This document shows positions 50,701 through 62,385 of a stretch of 64,000 bases of DNA, piece after piece. Below the pieces are notes generated by a model. It ran no database searches. It was not told the origin of the DNA and saw nothing but the letters and a program-made list of their open reading frames with translations. A program made the position numbers and the translations under genes. The stretch covers positions 21,277,497 through 21,341,496 of the forward strand of contig NW_019211457.1 of assembly GCF_002443255.2 (NCBI RefSeq). Reading direction: 5' to 3'. The DNA is from Varroa destructor (Eukaryota > Arthropoda > Arachnida > Mesostigmata > Varroidae). How positions within the stretch are numbered: position 1 is the stretch's first letter; each line of letters starts with the position of its first letter.

Positions 50701-53700
50701 AATAGTTTTTAAAAACTAGCGGCTTCTCAGATAGATAGCAACGCGACACTGACAACAGTACGTCCCACTGCTTTTGACTTGTACTTCCTAAAACAAATAG
50801 GTGAACGCCGACATTGACGCACCAGAGTAATACAGTATTGACTGCTTGCAAGTAAGTTAAATTTGGAAAGCTAGAATCTTGTATTTTCGAAAAATTGCTA
50901 TGGTTGACAGTTATAGATGTTTCGTGAAATCCGGCCATATACACTTGCTTCAGGCATCTTCAGGATTTCTCGCTATTACTGATGATACTGGCTTTTTTTC
51001 TAATCTCTTGACGAGAAGATATTACGTGACCTGATCTCCACATTGCTTGCACTCTTCATTTCATTTTGATGGGCTCGGATGTCGCACTTCAAATTATTTT
51101 TGTTGTATAATCTGTCTTCAGGAGCGTAAAAAGCTAAGTAGTAGCCAGGTGGTGACGTCATATGAAACCTTGTTTTATGAACTATAAGAATATATATGAT
51201 TAATCTAATAATAATGTTACCAAATGTTTGATTATTCAAATTTTAAAGCAGAGGCAAGCGGGGGCTTGAGAAATAGCAAGGGTCTAGATGAAAGACACTA
51301 TTTTGGTCAATACTAATAATGAAAATAAAGAAGTCACAAAGGCCGTCCAACATAATTTTTTGCTGACTAAAATGTGTTGTTGTGCAAAATGTTACCAATT
51401 ATCCCTCAATGAATTGAAAACATGGCGTTTCCAATCGAATACTGAAAGGCACCTGCGCGAGGTGCTCCCAAGTAGGATGCGCGCTTTCCGCTGCGATTCA
51501 ATCACAAACATTTGGGAGGAAAAGCCTCTTTTATACATTAGACAAAAACGAACCAGAAACTCCACAATATCTCAGGTCAATCAAGTTACCCTTTGTTGTG
51601 CAATCATTTCCTAATGCATGTTGTGTAACGATACGTAATGAATGCATAATATTCTATAGCCGATGGTGACCTGTTTGCCACACCACCCGTGGATAGGCTG
51701 AGCGATTTTTAAATTAACGGAACCTGTCTGTAGAAGGAAGAAATGCCTTATCATGATATGATTATTAAGATGATTAAATACCTACAAACTATGATCTTTG
51801 CCTTCTATTCAGGATTTGGGTAACGCGAGGCATAGTGAATTAAGCAGATGTTAACCGATTAATCGAGGTAACATCTCCGGGTCTAGGGTGGTTTTATTAT
51901 TGCTAGCGGATAACGAGATTTGATGGCGGTGCACACGAAAAGCAAAATTTAACTCTTAGCCATTTACTCTGTCTAATTTCTAATATATATCAAATTATAG
52001 AAGTAGCCAGTACAGCATGCAAACGATGGCGTTATGCTGTATCTAGAACGTTTCGCTGTTAATTTTTCTACAAACTTTACACTCTTTAATCACTCGCCTT
52101 TGCGTGTAGTTAGTACAGAAGAGTGCTGCCTTAGTTGGCCTATAGTGTTGAGGATATTGCTTCAATGTATATAGGCTATCGAATTTATCCAATGGATAAA
52201 CAACTATGTGTATTTTGTTTTCGCCAGGCAATAATATAAGAAATTTATCACCATAAATCACTTAGTGTTTCTTAAACAAACCATCGGCATTAAAAAATGG
52301 TTTAAATTTTCGTATTGGGCAGCTGGGTGTTTGAGCGTCCTTACAGTCTGACGATAGTTGGCCCCCGAAGTGTGAGCGTGATATTTCTTAATGCTACTGT
52401 CTCCGCTTTGCGTGGAAAACTTCTGATTTATCTGATGAAATTTGACTCTTCCAGTAATTGTTAATAAACCTGACATCAGTCGGTGTGCGGACAAGTTCGA
52501 ACGATAATGAGAATTTATTTACACTCGATGAAGGACCAGGGCGATCGGACCGTGTAGCAAAATAAAATGCATTTTTGAATTTGCTCGATTGAAGATGATT
52601 AGATGACGTTGGACGACCCGTCGCCTTTAACCAATTTAGACTATTGTCGAACTTCCGGAGTATTTAGAGAAATACTTTTCAATATAAGGTTGGTTAAGTT
52701 GTGCTTAGAGGCTATGTAATTGTAATGCGACGGCAAAAAACTTTACATTTATTCATGTTTCTACAATATTTCGAGTTAAGAAAATGATATACTGTTGTAC
52801 AATGTTCTTGGCAAAAAACAGCCTTACTTATAGCTATATATAATACTGTGTAACCATACGTGATACAGAACGAATTTATATTTAACTATTTGGCCGTTCG
52901 CCACACTTACCACCTGCCTCTTATTGTTCTTCATCAAAATATTTTTGGGTTTTCATATTATTAGGATACTTCTGAAATACTGATTTACGTTCTAGCCACT
53001 GAGTGCACATGTTTGCTATTAACATCTGTTCACATTTGTTACTTTTCTCATTAGGTAACTGGGTTAAAAGATGTAATTTGGACAATTTTTACATTACCAT
53101 TACTTATTAATTGGCATGTACTGGTTTATTTTGCTACACAGCTGCTCACGAACAAAGCGGAGGTGAACGTAATGAATGAGCATGGTAACACACCTCTCCA
53201 CTACGCCTGTTTTTGGGGATATGGACAGATCGCAGAGGACCTGATTACCGCAGGAGCGCATGCCGCCATAGCAAACAAATATGGTGAGACGCCACTTGAC
53301 AAGTGCAAAGGACTTCTTCCTGAGAAGCTTCACGGTAAGAAAAACGCTACATTATCGGTTTTCTTTACCTCAGGTCGAACGATTCGTAACTATACCATAA
53401 GAAGGCTCCCCCTGATTCTGAAAATCACTACCATCTTCCCGCGCTTTTTTGTTCCGCTACCGAAGGTACTACATAAGTGACGCATGCTTAGTAGTATTAG
53501 TGCTTAGTAGCCTTCGGTAGACGCTGTTGTGTATAACAAAAATGATATCGTATCTTTCGTTCGATAATTTTCGATATTTCATTCTTAAACACAAATTCCT
53601 GAGTTATTTGATCAATACCATTAATTCCCCAGCGTTACAGCCCTTCTAGTTAGCAATGATGAAAGATAAGCTTCTTTTTATTATACTGTTGATCGACATA

Positions 53701-56700
53701 TAAATTTTTATCATTCAGGTGCATTAATTTAAGAGAAGATGATCCGGATAGTAGGTACCAGTTAATATAATCACGATGTTAGTGTATGTCGCCTATGGTT
53801 CACAGATACCAGTATATAGACAATAACAGCGTTGGAGAACTCGGAATGTCAGGCTTCCAACGCATCCCACGTATCCTCAATAACTGTCTTTTGAAAGTAT
53901 ATCAGTGAAATTTTTGTCGGTTTCTGAATAGATAATCATATTTTTATGCCTAAGTTCAGACAAATTCTGTCAGTAGAGCCAATTCATTAAACTTATTTGG
54001 CCGATTTGAAAAGGGTGGCGTATTACGACCATCAGTTTAACAAGCTTCTTAGAAACATTGCATGAGATTATAGCTTAATGAAGACAACCACTTTCTAGCA
54101 AAAAAGAATTATTGGTTTTGTTTTTAGGTTGTGCTTCTCTATTTTAGTAAGTCAAAGTAATATGGATTATAGGCCTTTATCTATTTAAGACTTTCCTTCA
54201 AGCACAACTTTTGATGTTTAAAACCATTGGCAGTAATTTCACTATGTCTATCTTCAGTAAAATTATTCCCAAAAAATAGCTGATCCAAAAAGAGGTTTAT
54301 CTCACTATTTATAGCCTAAGGCAGAGCTTAAAAATCTATAGTGATCTGATCGCCATAATGGTAAAAGCAAGTCTAGGTTTGATATCATCTTACCTATAAT
54401 ATTTTACTTAGAACGACATTATTTTTCTCTCATAACAATTAGAGGTGAGCTATTTTCTGTTTTTTTTTAATCGAATTTTGTCCCTTACTTATTTGAAGTT
54501 ATTTTATATCATTTCCTTACGCTATTTTGGTTTCAGCAAAAAACCTCTGTACTGCTACGATACCATTGACTCTATCATAACGCCAACCAAGCGGGTGCAA
54601 ACATTAGGTCATTTTTAAATATAAATTTACTAAAAATAATTAGGTAGACCTATACTCACACACCTTCGTGGAGCTTAAGTACCCCTATTTTACGTATACT
54701 TACAAAAATCCAAAAGAGAAAAAGTATAAGCATTATTAGTTAGTTGATTTGGTGCAGTCTTCGCAACGTTTAATAGAGATATTAAAAGAACTGTCCTACG
54801 TGCTCGGGTAACTATTTTAATTTAAAAATTAATGATTATCTTTAAAATCAAAGGCTGGTCTGAGGTCTCACATGCTTTATTCATTAATAGTTCGTATTAT
54901 ATGATTACATAGTTTACCTTTAGCTTATCCTTAAGGGTCACTTGGATATCTTTGATAAGTCACAACAGTAGTTGTATCGAGTATGAAGGATTTCGGACAT
55001 TATAGGTATATTTTTTGTTTGTATGGTTTCGTGACGTTTATATATAGATTTAGCAGTAGAGAAGGGTCAAGATCTTGCACCAATCGCATACAAGGACTTC
55101 TCGTGGTCAGGTACAAAGACTCGTGCCCGAGATGCTACTCTTTCCAGACATCGCCACATTGAACTTGAACAACTGAAGTTCCTGGAAAAAATTGGTAGTA
55201 GCCACACTGGTGAAACGTGGAAAGGAACATTTCAGGGCAACGATGTCATCTGCAAGATACTCAAGATAGGTGATGTAACCCCACGTATACAAAGAGATTT
55301 CAACGACCAGTACCCAAAACTGAGAATCTTCTCGCATCCGAATATTCTCCCGGTATGTCATTTAATTTTACGTGCGGTGCGCTCCGTTTCTTTCTTCGAT
55401 TTTTTGAGCACCAGTAGCAACTATAGTGCCAGCAACCTCTTTAATTCGTTTGAGTAATTTGTGTGGAGCTTCTTGTTGTAAGCCATGATAAAAGTACTTT
55501 CCTTTTCGGGAAGCTTTTCGGAACTATCCTTATAGTATTACATCAAAGTTACAGCTTCGTTAATTGTAAACTCATGATCCATATTTACGTAGCAATAAAA
55601 AGACTGGCAATAAAGCGACCGTGTCAATATAGAAGATTGGCAAAGAGCTGGCAAAGTTTACTAACAACTAGTGAGAGATAATTCAACTATTACCAAAACA
55701 TGCCCATGGTTAGGAGAAAGTAAAACAATAATTGCAGCAGCCCTTATTCGTTCTAGACACGTGAATAAAGTTGTATACTTTTATGTTGTATATTTTATCT
55801 AGGTGATCGGTTGCGTATCTCAGCCTCCGCATCTTATCGTGGTGCAGCAGTACCTTCCTGTGGGCTCCCTACATGATGTATTGCATGGTAAACAGCGGAG
55901 TAATATTGTTGTAGACTCGTCTCAAGTTTTACGGTTCGCATTGGACATCGCTCGAGGAATGGCGTTTTTACATTCTATTGACCCCATGCTTCCTGGGTAC
56001 AACCTATGCACAAGACATGTCATGGTACATAATAGTATAACATATAATTCTTGGCTAAATCTAGATTATTAGCGCAAACTTGCGTATTTGTTTTCAGGTT
56101 TCGTCTAGAAAGTTTTGCATATGAAGACGGCTCTTAAATACCATGCATTGTATGGGTATAGGAGTCGTATGTTAGTCGCATTTTTAGTTTACTGGAGCCA
56201 AAGGTAGAAGAGACATCTTCCGGTAGAAAATTGCCGGAATTAAAGCGCAGATGCTACAGTGACTCTTTCTGCCAAACAAAGGACGCATGCTTCACGCGAC
56301 CTTGGTATTATAAAATCTATTGTATTACTATGATAATGAGCCTTTCGGTGGGTATAATGGAAAGATTCAAAAGAGCAATCGAATTAGTGTACGTCACAAA
56401 CCTTCCTTCAATGCGTCGGTCTTTAAAAGAAAGGAGGGGAGATTGCCTGACTTACGTTGTGAGATTGTACGACGATCGCAACTGGCTTCCATGTTGCATT
56501 ACCAAGTAAAATATTAGCATCACATAAATCAAAATTTTACACACCTTTAAAAACATTTAAGATATATTAGCAGTTGTTTTCATTAATTTCTAAACTATAT
56601 CAGGACAAAATTTTCTGGAGATACTGGCTAAAGCATCTTCTATTTAGGAACAAAGTCGCATTAAATGCGCATTGTTTAATACACGCTTAACCAAGGTGAT

Positions 56701-59071
56701 GCCTTTAAATCCAGTTAAGAGTACTCTGAGAGGACTGACATTAGGGCACGTATTATCAGGCAATCCGTATTTGAATGATTTATTAAGCGCGGCAAGATCA
56801 GATCTATTTGCAACAGGGAGATCAGAAATATTGCAAAGACTACCAACGTCAGACGAATTATAGTATTAATGCTTACTGATATGAGTAATCCGACTCACGT
56901 CGTAATAAACTAATAGCACGATAGACATAAGCTATTTAGCGGAACAGGCTAGTTAGCGTGTATATACTTCTACGGAGATAAATAGGCTGATTGCAGAAAA
57001 TAGATGTAATAGGTATGCGACGAATGCAGAGATCACTGACGAACGCCTATAAATTCATAATATATAGTATTTGCAGTATAAATTATCAAAATGCACGTGC
57101 AGTTTTTTTGTTCATACACCAAAAGGCGCGATTATTTAAATTGATGAAAATATATGCACTAGGTGTGTAGGACTTGGAACCAAAAAATGCATCTAAACTA
57201 AGCAAGAAATGTATAAGCATCTTTGCCACAAGAAACCTTTTTTTGCAAGACGAGCTTTCATCTCGTAGAAAAGTCAAAACCTATCGAGAAAAGGCTTGCT
57301 TTTACCCGTCAATTTGCGTACTTTTCAATAAACATTTGCATAAATTGGAAGAGTATCAATCGTATAATTCACAAAAAGGTATATCTGTCGTTTAAATTTT
57401 CTCTTGTTCACATTATTTCCATATTTTGTTGATCAAAATAGAACTTCGCTACATTTAGCTGTAGTTTCCCTATGGGTGTCACAATACAGTTCACGCTTTA
57501 TTAAATTAAAGGTAATATAGAACACATTTTTGATTAATATACAAACATTCTCTACGAGAGTCACTTATCTGTACAATATTTTGCAGCTACCTACTTTCAG
57601 TAATGTAAACAAACGCCATCGTAGTATTTTTATTTTATAGTGCTATTTAAACTGTAAATATGTAGATAGCGAACAATCAGTCTCAGGCTTTTTCCTACAG
57701 TGTGCTAAAGGTTTAAAATTGTCTCAACGTTGGACCCGACACGTTTCGCTGCATAGTTAATGAATCATGGCCAAAAGTTGCCTTACAAAAACGACGCATG
57801 CGGGCTGAGATTTACTAGCGTTCTCTTATACAATAATATAACCTCTTCATATAATACCATAATAAAATACATAGATATGTCCATAAATACTTGCGAAACA
57901 TATTATTTGCGGGGCATTCTATAGTAAGTCATTTGCTGTTTTTATTTTAGGTTGATGAGCTCATGACTGCTTATGTGAATATGGCAGACACGCGATTTTC
58001 GTTTGAGCATCCAGAAAAGTGTTTCGAACCATCAGGATACGCACCCGAGGCTCTACAGAAACGACAAGAAGATATCAATTGGAAAGCAGCAGATATGTGG
58101 TCATTCGCTATTTTGCTGTGGGAGCTGGCCACACGTGAAGTTCCTTTTGCTAATATACCCCCTATGATCATGGGTATGTACAGAAGAAAATATGAGCTAT
58201 CTTTTTTCAAGTTCAAAAGTATTTAATACATTGTTTTGAAATTTGTTGTGTTTTGTTTTTGGATGTTTGCCATCGTTACTCCATAAAAGCTCAAGTCAAG
58301 AAAAAATTAAATTGGAAGTATAAGACAAGTTAAGAGGGCTCGGAAATGACCGAAATAATATTTAACTCAAAGTGAGTCTACCACGTTTAGCGTTCTTGTG
58401 ATTCAAAGCCATCTAGTAAAAAGCGTACTTCTAGATTAAACAATTGGAACGACGCTAGTGATCACAATACTAGTTTCTCTAAGTCAAATTCTGGAAAGGA
58501 TGTCTCTACGAGATTGTTGACATTTTGCAATGAATGCCTTAGAGTTAAATCTCATTTATAGTGATAGTTGCAATGTGCTCTGTCCGCAGACGCACATTAT
58601 TCTCCAGAATACTGGCAGTACAAATAAGGATGTGTGTTTATGCTCACAATATTTCAGTCGTAATGGTGCAATAGGATTCAAAGCACTGTAAACCTTAGTA
58701 TGAAATTTTGGTTATGAGACATGTTATGAAGAAGCGTGCGTGTAAAATCGACGGAAGTACCAGTATCTTTATTTAAAATATGAAAAGGCTGTAAATTCCG
58801 GTGTGGACTCCTTTTTAAAAATATATTGGTTGCAATTTAGTTATTTTTGCTATTCAGATTTAACAGATTGAAAAGCATTCTGTTGGTTAATATTTACGTG
58901 TATACCCTTACAGGTATGAGGATTGCGATGGAAAATCTTAGAGTACCAATTCCCCCTGGAATATCTCCTCACATGGCTCGCTTAATCAAAATCTGCATGA
59001 ATGAAGACCCTGGTAGAAGACCAACGTTCGAGCAGGTTATTCCTATTCTCGAAAAAATGGTCTCTAGGTAG
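34333..59071 (+). CDS. ILK: integrin-linked kinase, pseudokinase adaptor (complete, seven exons)
   Basis: ILK is the scaffold of the ILK-PINCH-parvin complex at integrin adhesions and muscle attachments. Exons are 34333-34421, 47742-47907, 53142-53334, 55054-55352, 55803-56024, 57951-58173 and 58914-59071 (TAG). Phases agree throughout and give 449 aa (human 452). The N-terminus [20 protein letters not shown] leads into ankyrin repeats ([67 protein letters not shown]). A short linker follows ([13 protein letters not shown]), then the kinase-like domain with Lys217 in [11 protein letters not shown]. It is a pseudokinase: the catalytic-loop HRD is absent ([15 protein letters not shown]), DFG is replaced by MADTRFSF, and APE survives (YAPEALQ). 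It ends [20 protein letters not shown] then ILEKMVSR. Intron 1 is 13.3 kb and carries PHKG; intron 2 is 5.2 kb. Confidence 0.96.
34422..38897. other. ILK intron 1, part upstream of PHKG
   Basis: No feature is certain. Minus-strand open frames at 37167-37352 and 37426-37629 have coding-like composition but no recognised family. The less AT-rich stretch from about 38380 to 38897 is the likely promoter and 5' UTR region of PHKG. Confidence 0.35.
38898..38964 (+). other. possible 67-nt intron in the PHKG 5' UTR
   Basis: ACATAG|GTAAAT at 38897/38898 and TTGTGTTATAG|GAGTTATG at 38964/38965 form a plausible small GT-AG intron ending five bases before the PHKG start codon. The acceptor could equally be a trans-splice site. 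Confidence 0.4.
38970..40172 (+). CDS. PHKG: phosphorylase b kinase gamma catalytic subunit, intronless (complete)
   Basis: This is the catalytic subunit of phosphorylase kinase, a CaMK-group Ser/Thr kinase that activates glycogen phosphorylase. 400 aa in one exon (human PHKG1 387, PHKG2 406). Family start [20 protein letters not shown]; glycine loop GRGVSS (31-36); Lys53 in FAAKIID; Glu75; HRDIKPEN at 149-156; DFGFA at 169-173; [10 protein letters not shown] at 187-196. Glu185 in the activation segment matches the acidic residue that makes PHKG kinases active without loop phosphorylation. The catalytic core ends near HPFF (290). The rest (from about 291) corresponds to the autoinhibitory, calmodulin-binding region, with basic ARG/ILE-rich MIRIRRLKY and [18 protein letters not shown]. 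All catalytic residues are present, so it looks functional. It sits on the same strand within ILK intron 1. An AATAAA lies at 40385-40390. Confidence 0.96.
   Translation: MVGKHIQDDELPGKDVAKEFYARYEPKEILGRGVSSTVRRCVEKDTGYEFAAKIIDVSSSDATSESSFLDATRREISILRRAAGHPHIIQLHDVFESTTFIFLVLELCPHGELFDYLTSLVTLSEKKTRHIMRQLLDAVAFIHDHDVVHRDIKPENILLDEKFNVKVTDFGFATELPQQAERLRELCGTPGYLAPELLKASMYEAEDGYGREVDVWACGVVMYTLLVGFPPFWHRKQMIMLRAIMEGRYEFKSPEWDDVTDTAKDLIQAMLTVDPSKRITAHQALQHPFFGGVSGESQRVFNGKKAFHLACLTVRAMIRIRRLKYTPELITADVVVREPYRIRTLRRAVDACAFRVYNHWVKRGEVQNRAALFENTPKCDLLNIINNSYNVNKENVQGLI
40708..41178 (-). other. 156-codon ORF downstream of PHKG, unidentified
   Basis: The longest unexplained open frame in the window, on the minus strand about 0.5 kb past PHKG. 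It starts [20 protein letters not shown] and includes [20 protein letters not shown] and [20 protein letters not shown]; the last third is hydrophobic then Tyr/Asn-rich. I recognise no domain, and codon use is not clearly biased. It may be chance, an unspliced exon of a nested gene, or a decayed element. Confidence 0.3.
43349..43376. repeat. GC-rich hairpin, 12-bp perfect arms
   Basis: TTTAATGGCGCA (43349-43360), loop TGGT, then the exact reverse complement (43365-43376). The GC-rich upper stem stands out in AT-rich intron sequence. Confidence 0.8.
44700..44737. repeat. (AT)n microsatellite
   Basis: Nearly pure AT dinucleotides interrupted once, within ILK intron 1. Confidence 0.85.
45740..46110 (+). 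mobile_element. mariner-family transposase remnant (broken)
   Basis: The central and C-terminal part of a Tc1/mariner DDD transposase. The frame starts V-W, hits an in-frame TGA (45746-45748) where the family has a second Trp, then reads [27 protein letters not shown] and [10 protein letters not shown], matching the mariner 'VNRKG..LLHDNARPH' block that holds the second catalytic Asp. A TAA follows at 45968-45970. Further on, in another frame and with another stop, [18 protein letters not shown] matches the mariner C-terminal region. It then runs into a 15-base C tract (46095-46109). Stops and a frameshift show it is dead. The N-terminal half and terminal repeats were not found. Confidence 0.8.
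46095..46109 (+). repeat. homopolymer of 15 C
   Basis: An uninterrupted C tract inside the mariner remnant, unusual in this AT-rich sequence. Its length may be affected by sequencing error. Confidence 0.9.
46111..47741. other. ILK intron 1, 3' part
   Basis: AT-rich with no recognisable feature; ends at the exon 2 acceptor TTGTATTTTAG. Confidence 0.5.
47908..50263. other. ILK intron 2, 5' part
   Basis: AT-rich. No gene seen. A short direct duplication of TGGCCAATCATTTGGCCATC type occurs near 48260-48290. Confidence 0.4.
50264..52494 (-). mobile_element. probable BEL/Pao-type retrotransposon pol fragments (decayed)
   Basis: Minus-strand open pieces in ILK intron 2 resemble retroelement integrase. 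The piece at 52261-52043 has [17 protein letters not shown] and then [17 protein letters not shown], like the zinc-binding H2C2 segment ('RRVI..C..CRK') that precedes BEL/Pao integrase cores. The piece at 50554-50264 contains [18 protein letters not shown], like the 'P...GVDYAGP' start of the integrase core. In an intact element these motifs lie within about 50 codons; here they are about 1.6 kb apart, so something was inserted or the copy is rearranged. The pieces at 52494-52258 and 50944-50657 may belong to it. No LTRs or full domains were identified. Confidence 0.5.
53335..57950. other. ILK introns 3, 4 and 5
   Basis: Between exons ending at 53334, 55352 and 56024. These introns hold no gene I can support. 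The plus-strand frame 56231-56509 in intron 5 is open for 92 codons without a family match. A tandem acceptor at exon 4 (55047 and 55053) is discussed under findings. Confidence 0.45.
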
Positions 59072-62000
59072 ATACATACTAAGGAAGTTCGAGAACGTAG
59101 AAGCTTCAATACTGACCGGCCAGCATAAATGTGTTTGGTAATTATGGTGTAGAGGATTGTTTTACCTTTATAAGTTTGGCGAGCCATTGTCATGAAAAAA
59201 CACGTTTTTTTGAACTCCTGCATCAACACTATTAACATTAAACGGAAAACTAAGTTTAATGCACAATCATAAAACAAATCTATAACTAACCTTCTTTAGG
59301 AAATCGTATTATAAACAGATGTAAATGATATGAACATAACATTTACATCGGAAAGTTTGTGAAAAGGGTAAGGAAAAGATTAAAAAAAAAAAGTACGTTC
59401 ATGTTGTTTGCTCGTTTGAAACAACCGTAAATGCATCCTTTATTGTTCATTCATTTTATTTGATATATATATATGCAATCTCACATAGGAAGCTGTCGTT
59501 TATAGCCGGTACAGCCTACTTAAAATTCAAAGTAATATGGGTTATAATGTTAATCGCCGCTGGCAATTCACGAAAAATAGATAAAGATGCTGCAAGGGCT
59601 GCATACTTTTACAAAGTTCGGAAACAATTGCGAACTTTGAAAGGTGGTGATTTATAATTTATTTGCCAATTAAGTATATGCTATTAATGTCATTGGTTGT
59701 AATTAAATAACCTCTGTGCAACTGAGTGCATATCACCATTGCTAATTAATTTGCTGTCATTAAAAATAGAAAAATAGGTGGGTGTTTTTTCTAAGTTTTA
59801 TTCGGCCTTGTATAGCTTTAACGAAACGTATTACCAAATAGGGAGCCGAATCTACGAACTCACCTACTTTTTCACAAAGTGCTGAAAAAATCAGGAAATT
59901 TTGCGGTGTTCAAAAAAGCATGACAACCGTCTAAATCGTCTGAAAAAGCGCAACCCCAAAGAAATGCGTTTTTTTAACGATGCTCGTGAAACTACGTAAT
60001 TCAGTTGATGCTCCTTATTACTACCCACTTTCTGAATCATCTAAATCTTTCAAACAAGCGTTCCAGAAAGACGTTTAAAATATTAAACAAAAAACAACTT
60101 TCCGTAAAATTGCTTGTCTGAAACTGTACTCGATGTTTCTGTGTGAAATTACTTAGCTTTTTTAAGTACCATAGAGTTGCGTGGCTTTTCAAGCAACTTC
60201 TAAACAAAAACAAAATAAATGAAAATACTTAAAGTTCTTTATTGCATATTTTCAGTTAAATTGTTTTTCAGCTTTTAAATAGAAGCAAGATAAATTAAAA
60301 TAACTGGTACTAACCATTGCATATTTTTAGTCAGACTTTTTCTATAATAGGTTTTTTAAATCTTGTTCAAGTACATTGGGCCTTACTTCTAGAATTTATC
60401 AAGATACTGTGACAACTCTGGGGCTTTCTCTAGCACCTTCTAAGTCTAGTCTCCACTAAATTAACACTTATTTTAACGTAATTTTTTTTACCCTAGACTG
60501 AAACTTATTTAAATGTTACCTTCACTCAGACTCACGGCAGACTTCGTTTTTCGTTTAGCTGAAAGGGAGCTTAGACTGAGGCAGCTTCTGTGCTCTACGT
60601 GTGGCTTCTTTCTCTTTTGCTTTTCTTTAGCTCTATTATTTCGGCTGCATACTCAGAGGTTATAATCTGGTTTTCTTGTGAGTCGTGAAAAAAGATGGTT
60701 TCCTTCCAGCTTTGTCCATTTCAGCACGAAGAGCATGCAGTATTTTTGTGCGCGTGAACCACGTCGCCGCACCTATCAATGTCGCTTGTGATCTGTAGAT
60801 TTCTTCGCGTCCTTCCTATTCAATGGAGGCATCTCGCGGAAACCATGCAAGAATAATCCGTAAAAAAATTCGAAGTAGGCGAAATCGTGGCTGCAATTTA
60901 ACGATTGAGGTACAACAAGTCCTCTGAGGCAGATGGTACACGAAACGAACATTTTAAAGAGGCGTTACTGAGTGATTCAGAATGCCGCAACATTCCGCCA
61001 CATTCAGAATGACGCAAAACTTCCTTCTCAGTCAAATCAGAAGACTAAAAACTTCCTAGCGAAACATTTAGAAAAATTTCCTCAAAACAATGCTTGTTTC
61101 CAAACTCACAGATGTCTTCGACATTCAATCTGTTGTACAACAGGTGTTTAGTACCAGCTAATAAATGCGTGCCGGAATCACTAGATCACATCTAACTTTT
61201 GTAAAGAAGATTTCGAAGGTACGAAGGAGTGTTCGTGAACTTTTACTGTGCATTTGACCCTGCCGTACCCTAACAACTTAAGGTCAGTGCAAAACTGGCT
61301 GCAACAAGAATGTAAAAACAATATTTTTCAACCCTTAGTTTTGATCCTAGAAATAACGGTAAGATTTTTTCAAAATGATCGCTAAATTGTGAATTCGATT
61401 GAGGTTGTGTTTTGGGTTGTGGCTTCTGCTTTATTGGGCTATCTTCAGGCAAATCATTTTTAAAAAGTTTGCGGTTCCTACAAACAGTAGCGACCACAGG
61501 TTATCTACCCGGCCGATTTCAGTCACTTAAAGGAAACGCTTTAACTCCGTAACAGAATCCTGATCGAATTCACAATGGTGTGACGGTCATGTTTCCTAGG
61601 AAACTGCAGACTTGGTACCGAATGGAAATTCGTAAACAGGTACAAGTACTTCGATATTTTCCTTCCGTGAAACAAAGCAACTTCCACACAGTACGTCCTG
61701 CTTTCTCTATCTGAAAATAGTTTAACCTCAGGATAGTGCGACAGCCGTATGCGGTACTTAATTCACTTGCTATCATCTAATACGGGCGCCACCAGAGAAG
61801 CTAAATCGCTGTAAGCGACCCAACCTTAAACCCATTCTGTGGTTCTACATGACTCCTCACATTAGGTTGGTGTACCACTTTACGTGTTGGCCACTATTCG
61901 TGCCGTATTTGATTTGTGCAAAGCCAAGATGTTCAGCCTTCCAAATACATAGATAGAAAAGGTCTATGAAAATCTTGGAAGCGCTGACAATAGGAAAATT

Positions 62001-62385
62001 ATTAAACCTCTAACTAAAAATCAAACATCATTCCAGATGAACATAAAGAATACTATAAATGCAACTCTTTTTATATACTGTAATGAACTGACTTAGCTTA
62101 GCCGTTGACGGGCATAAACAAGCGTTTCACAGTCTCTCGCTTTGCGTTTATATAGCCAAAATATCCTAATATGAGTTTATGAATAAACACTAGACGTATT
62201 TATTCATAAACTCATATTACGATGTTTTGCAATACTACAGTAATGTACTCGATTACGATATAAATATTACTTGTAGTTCACACTTTACTTTCAACTACGC
62301 TATTAAATTGGTAAAAGGGTCGTTTTGTAGCTATTTTTACTTAAATTTATTTTCTGTCACTCTCCACGATTTTACATTTTTTAGA
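59072..62385. other. region downstream of ILK, no supported gene
   Basis: A plus-strand frame 59460-59657 ends in a coding-like basic tail (RKIDKDAARAAYFYKVRKQL, then RTLKGGDL and TAA) after a hydrophobic stretch. It could be a small membrane protein or an exon, with no match. At 60080-60440 loosely repeated blocks occur (around TTGCATATTTTCAG / TTGCATATTTTTAG). On the minus strand at about 60830-60590 a coding-like stretch (TLIGAATWFTRTKILHALRA, EMDKAGRKPSFF) may be retroelement-derived. Confidence 0.3.
62167..62219. repeat. perfect inverted repeat, 21-bp arms
   Basis: The arm at 62167-62187 (TAATATGAGTTTATG followed by AATAAA) is exactly reverse-complementary to 62199-62219, with an 11-nt loop. 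It is the longest perfect hairpin noticed in the window. Confidence 0.85.
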
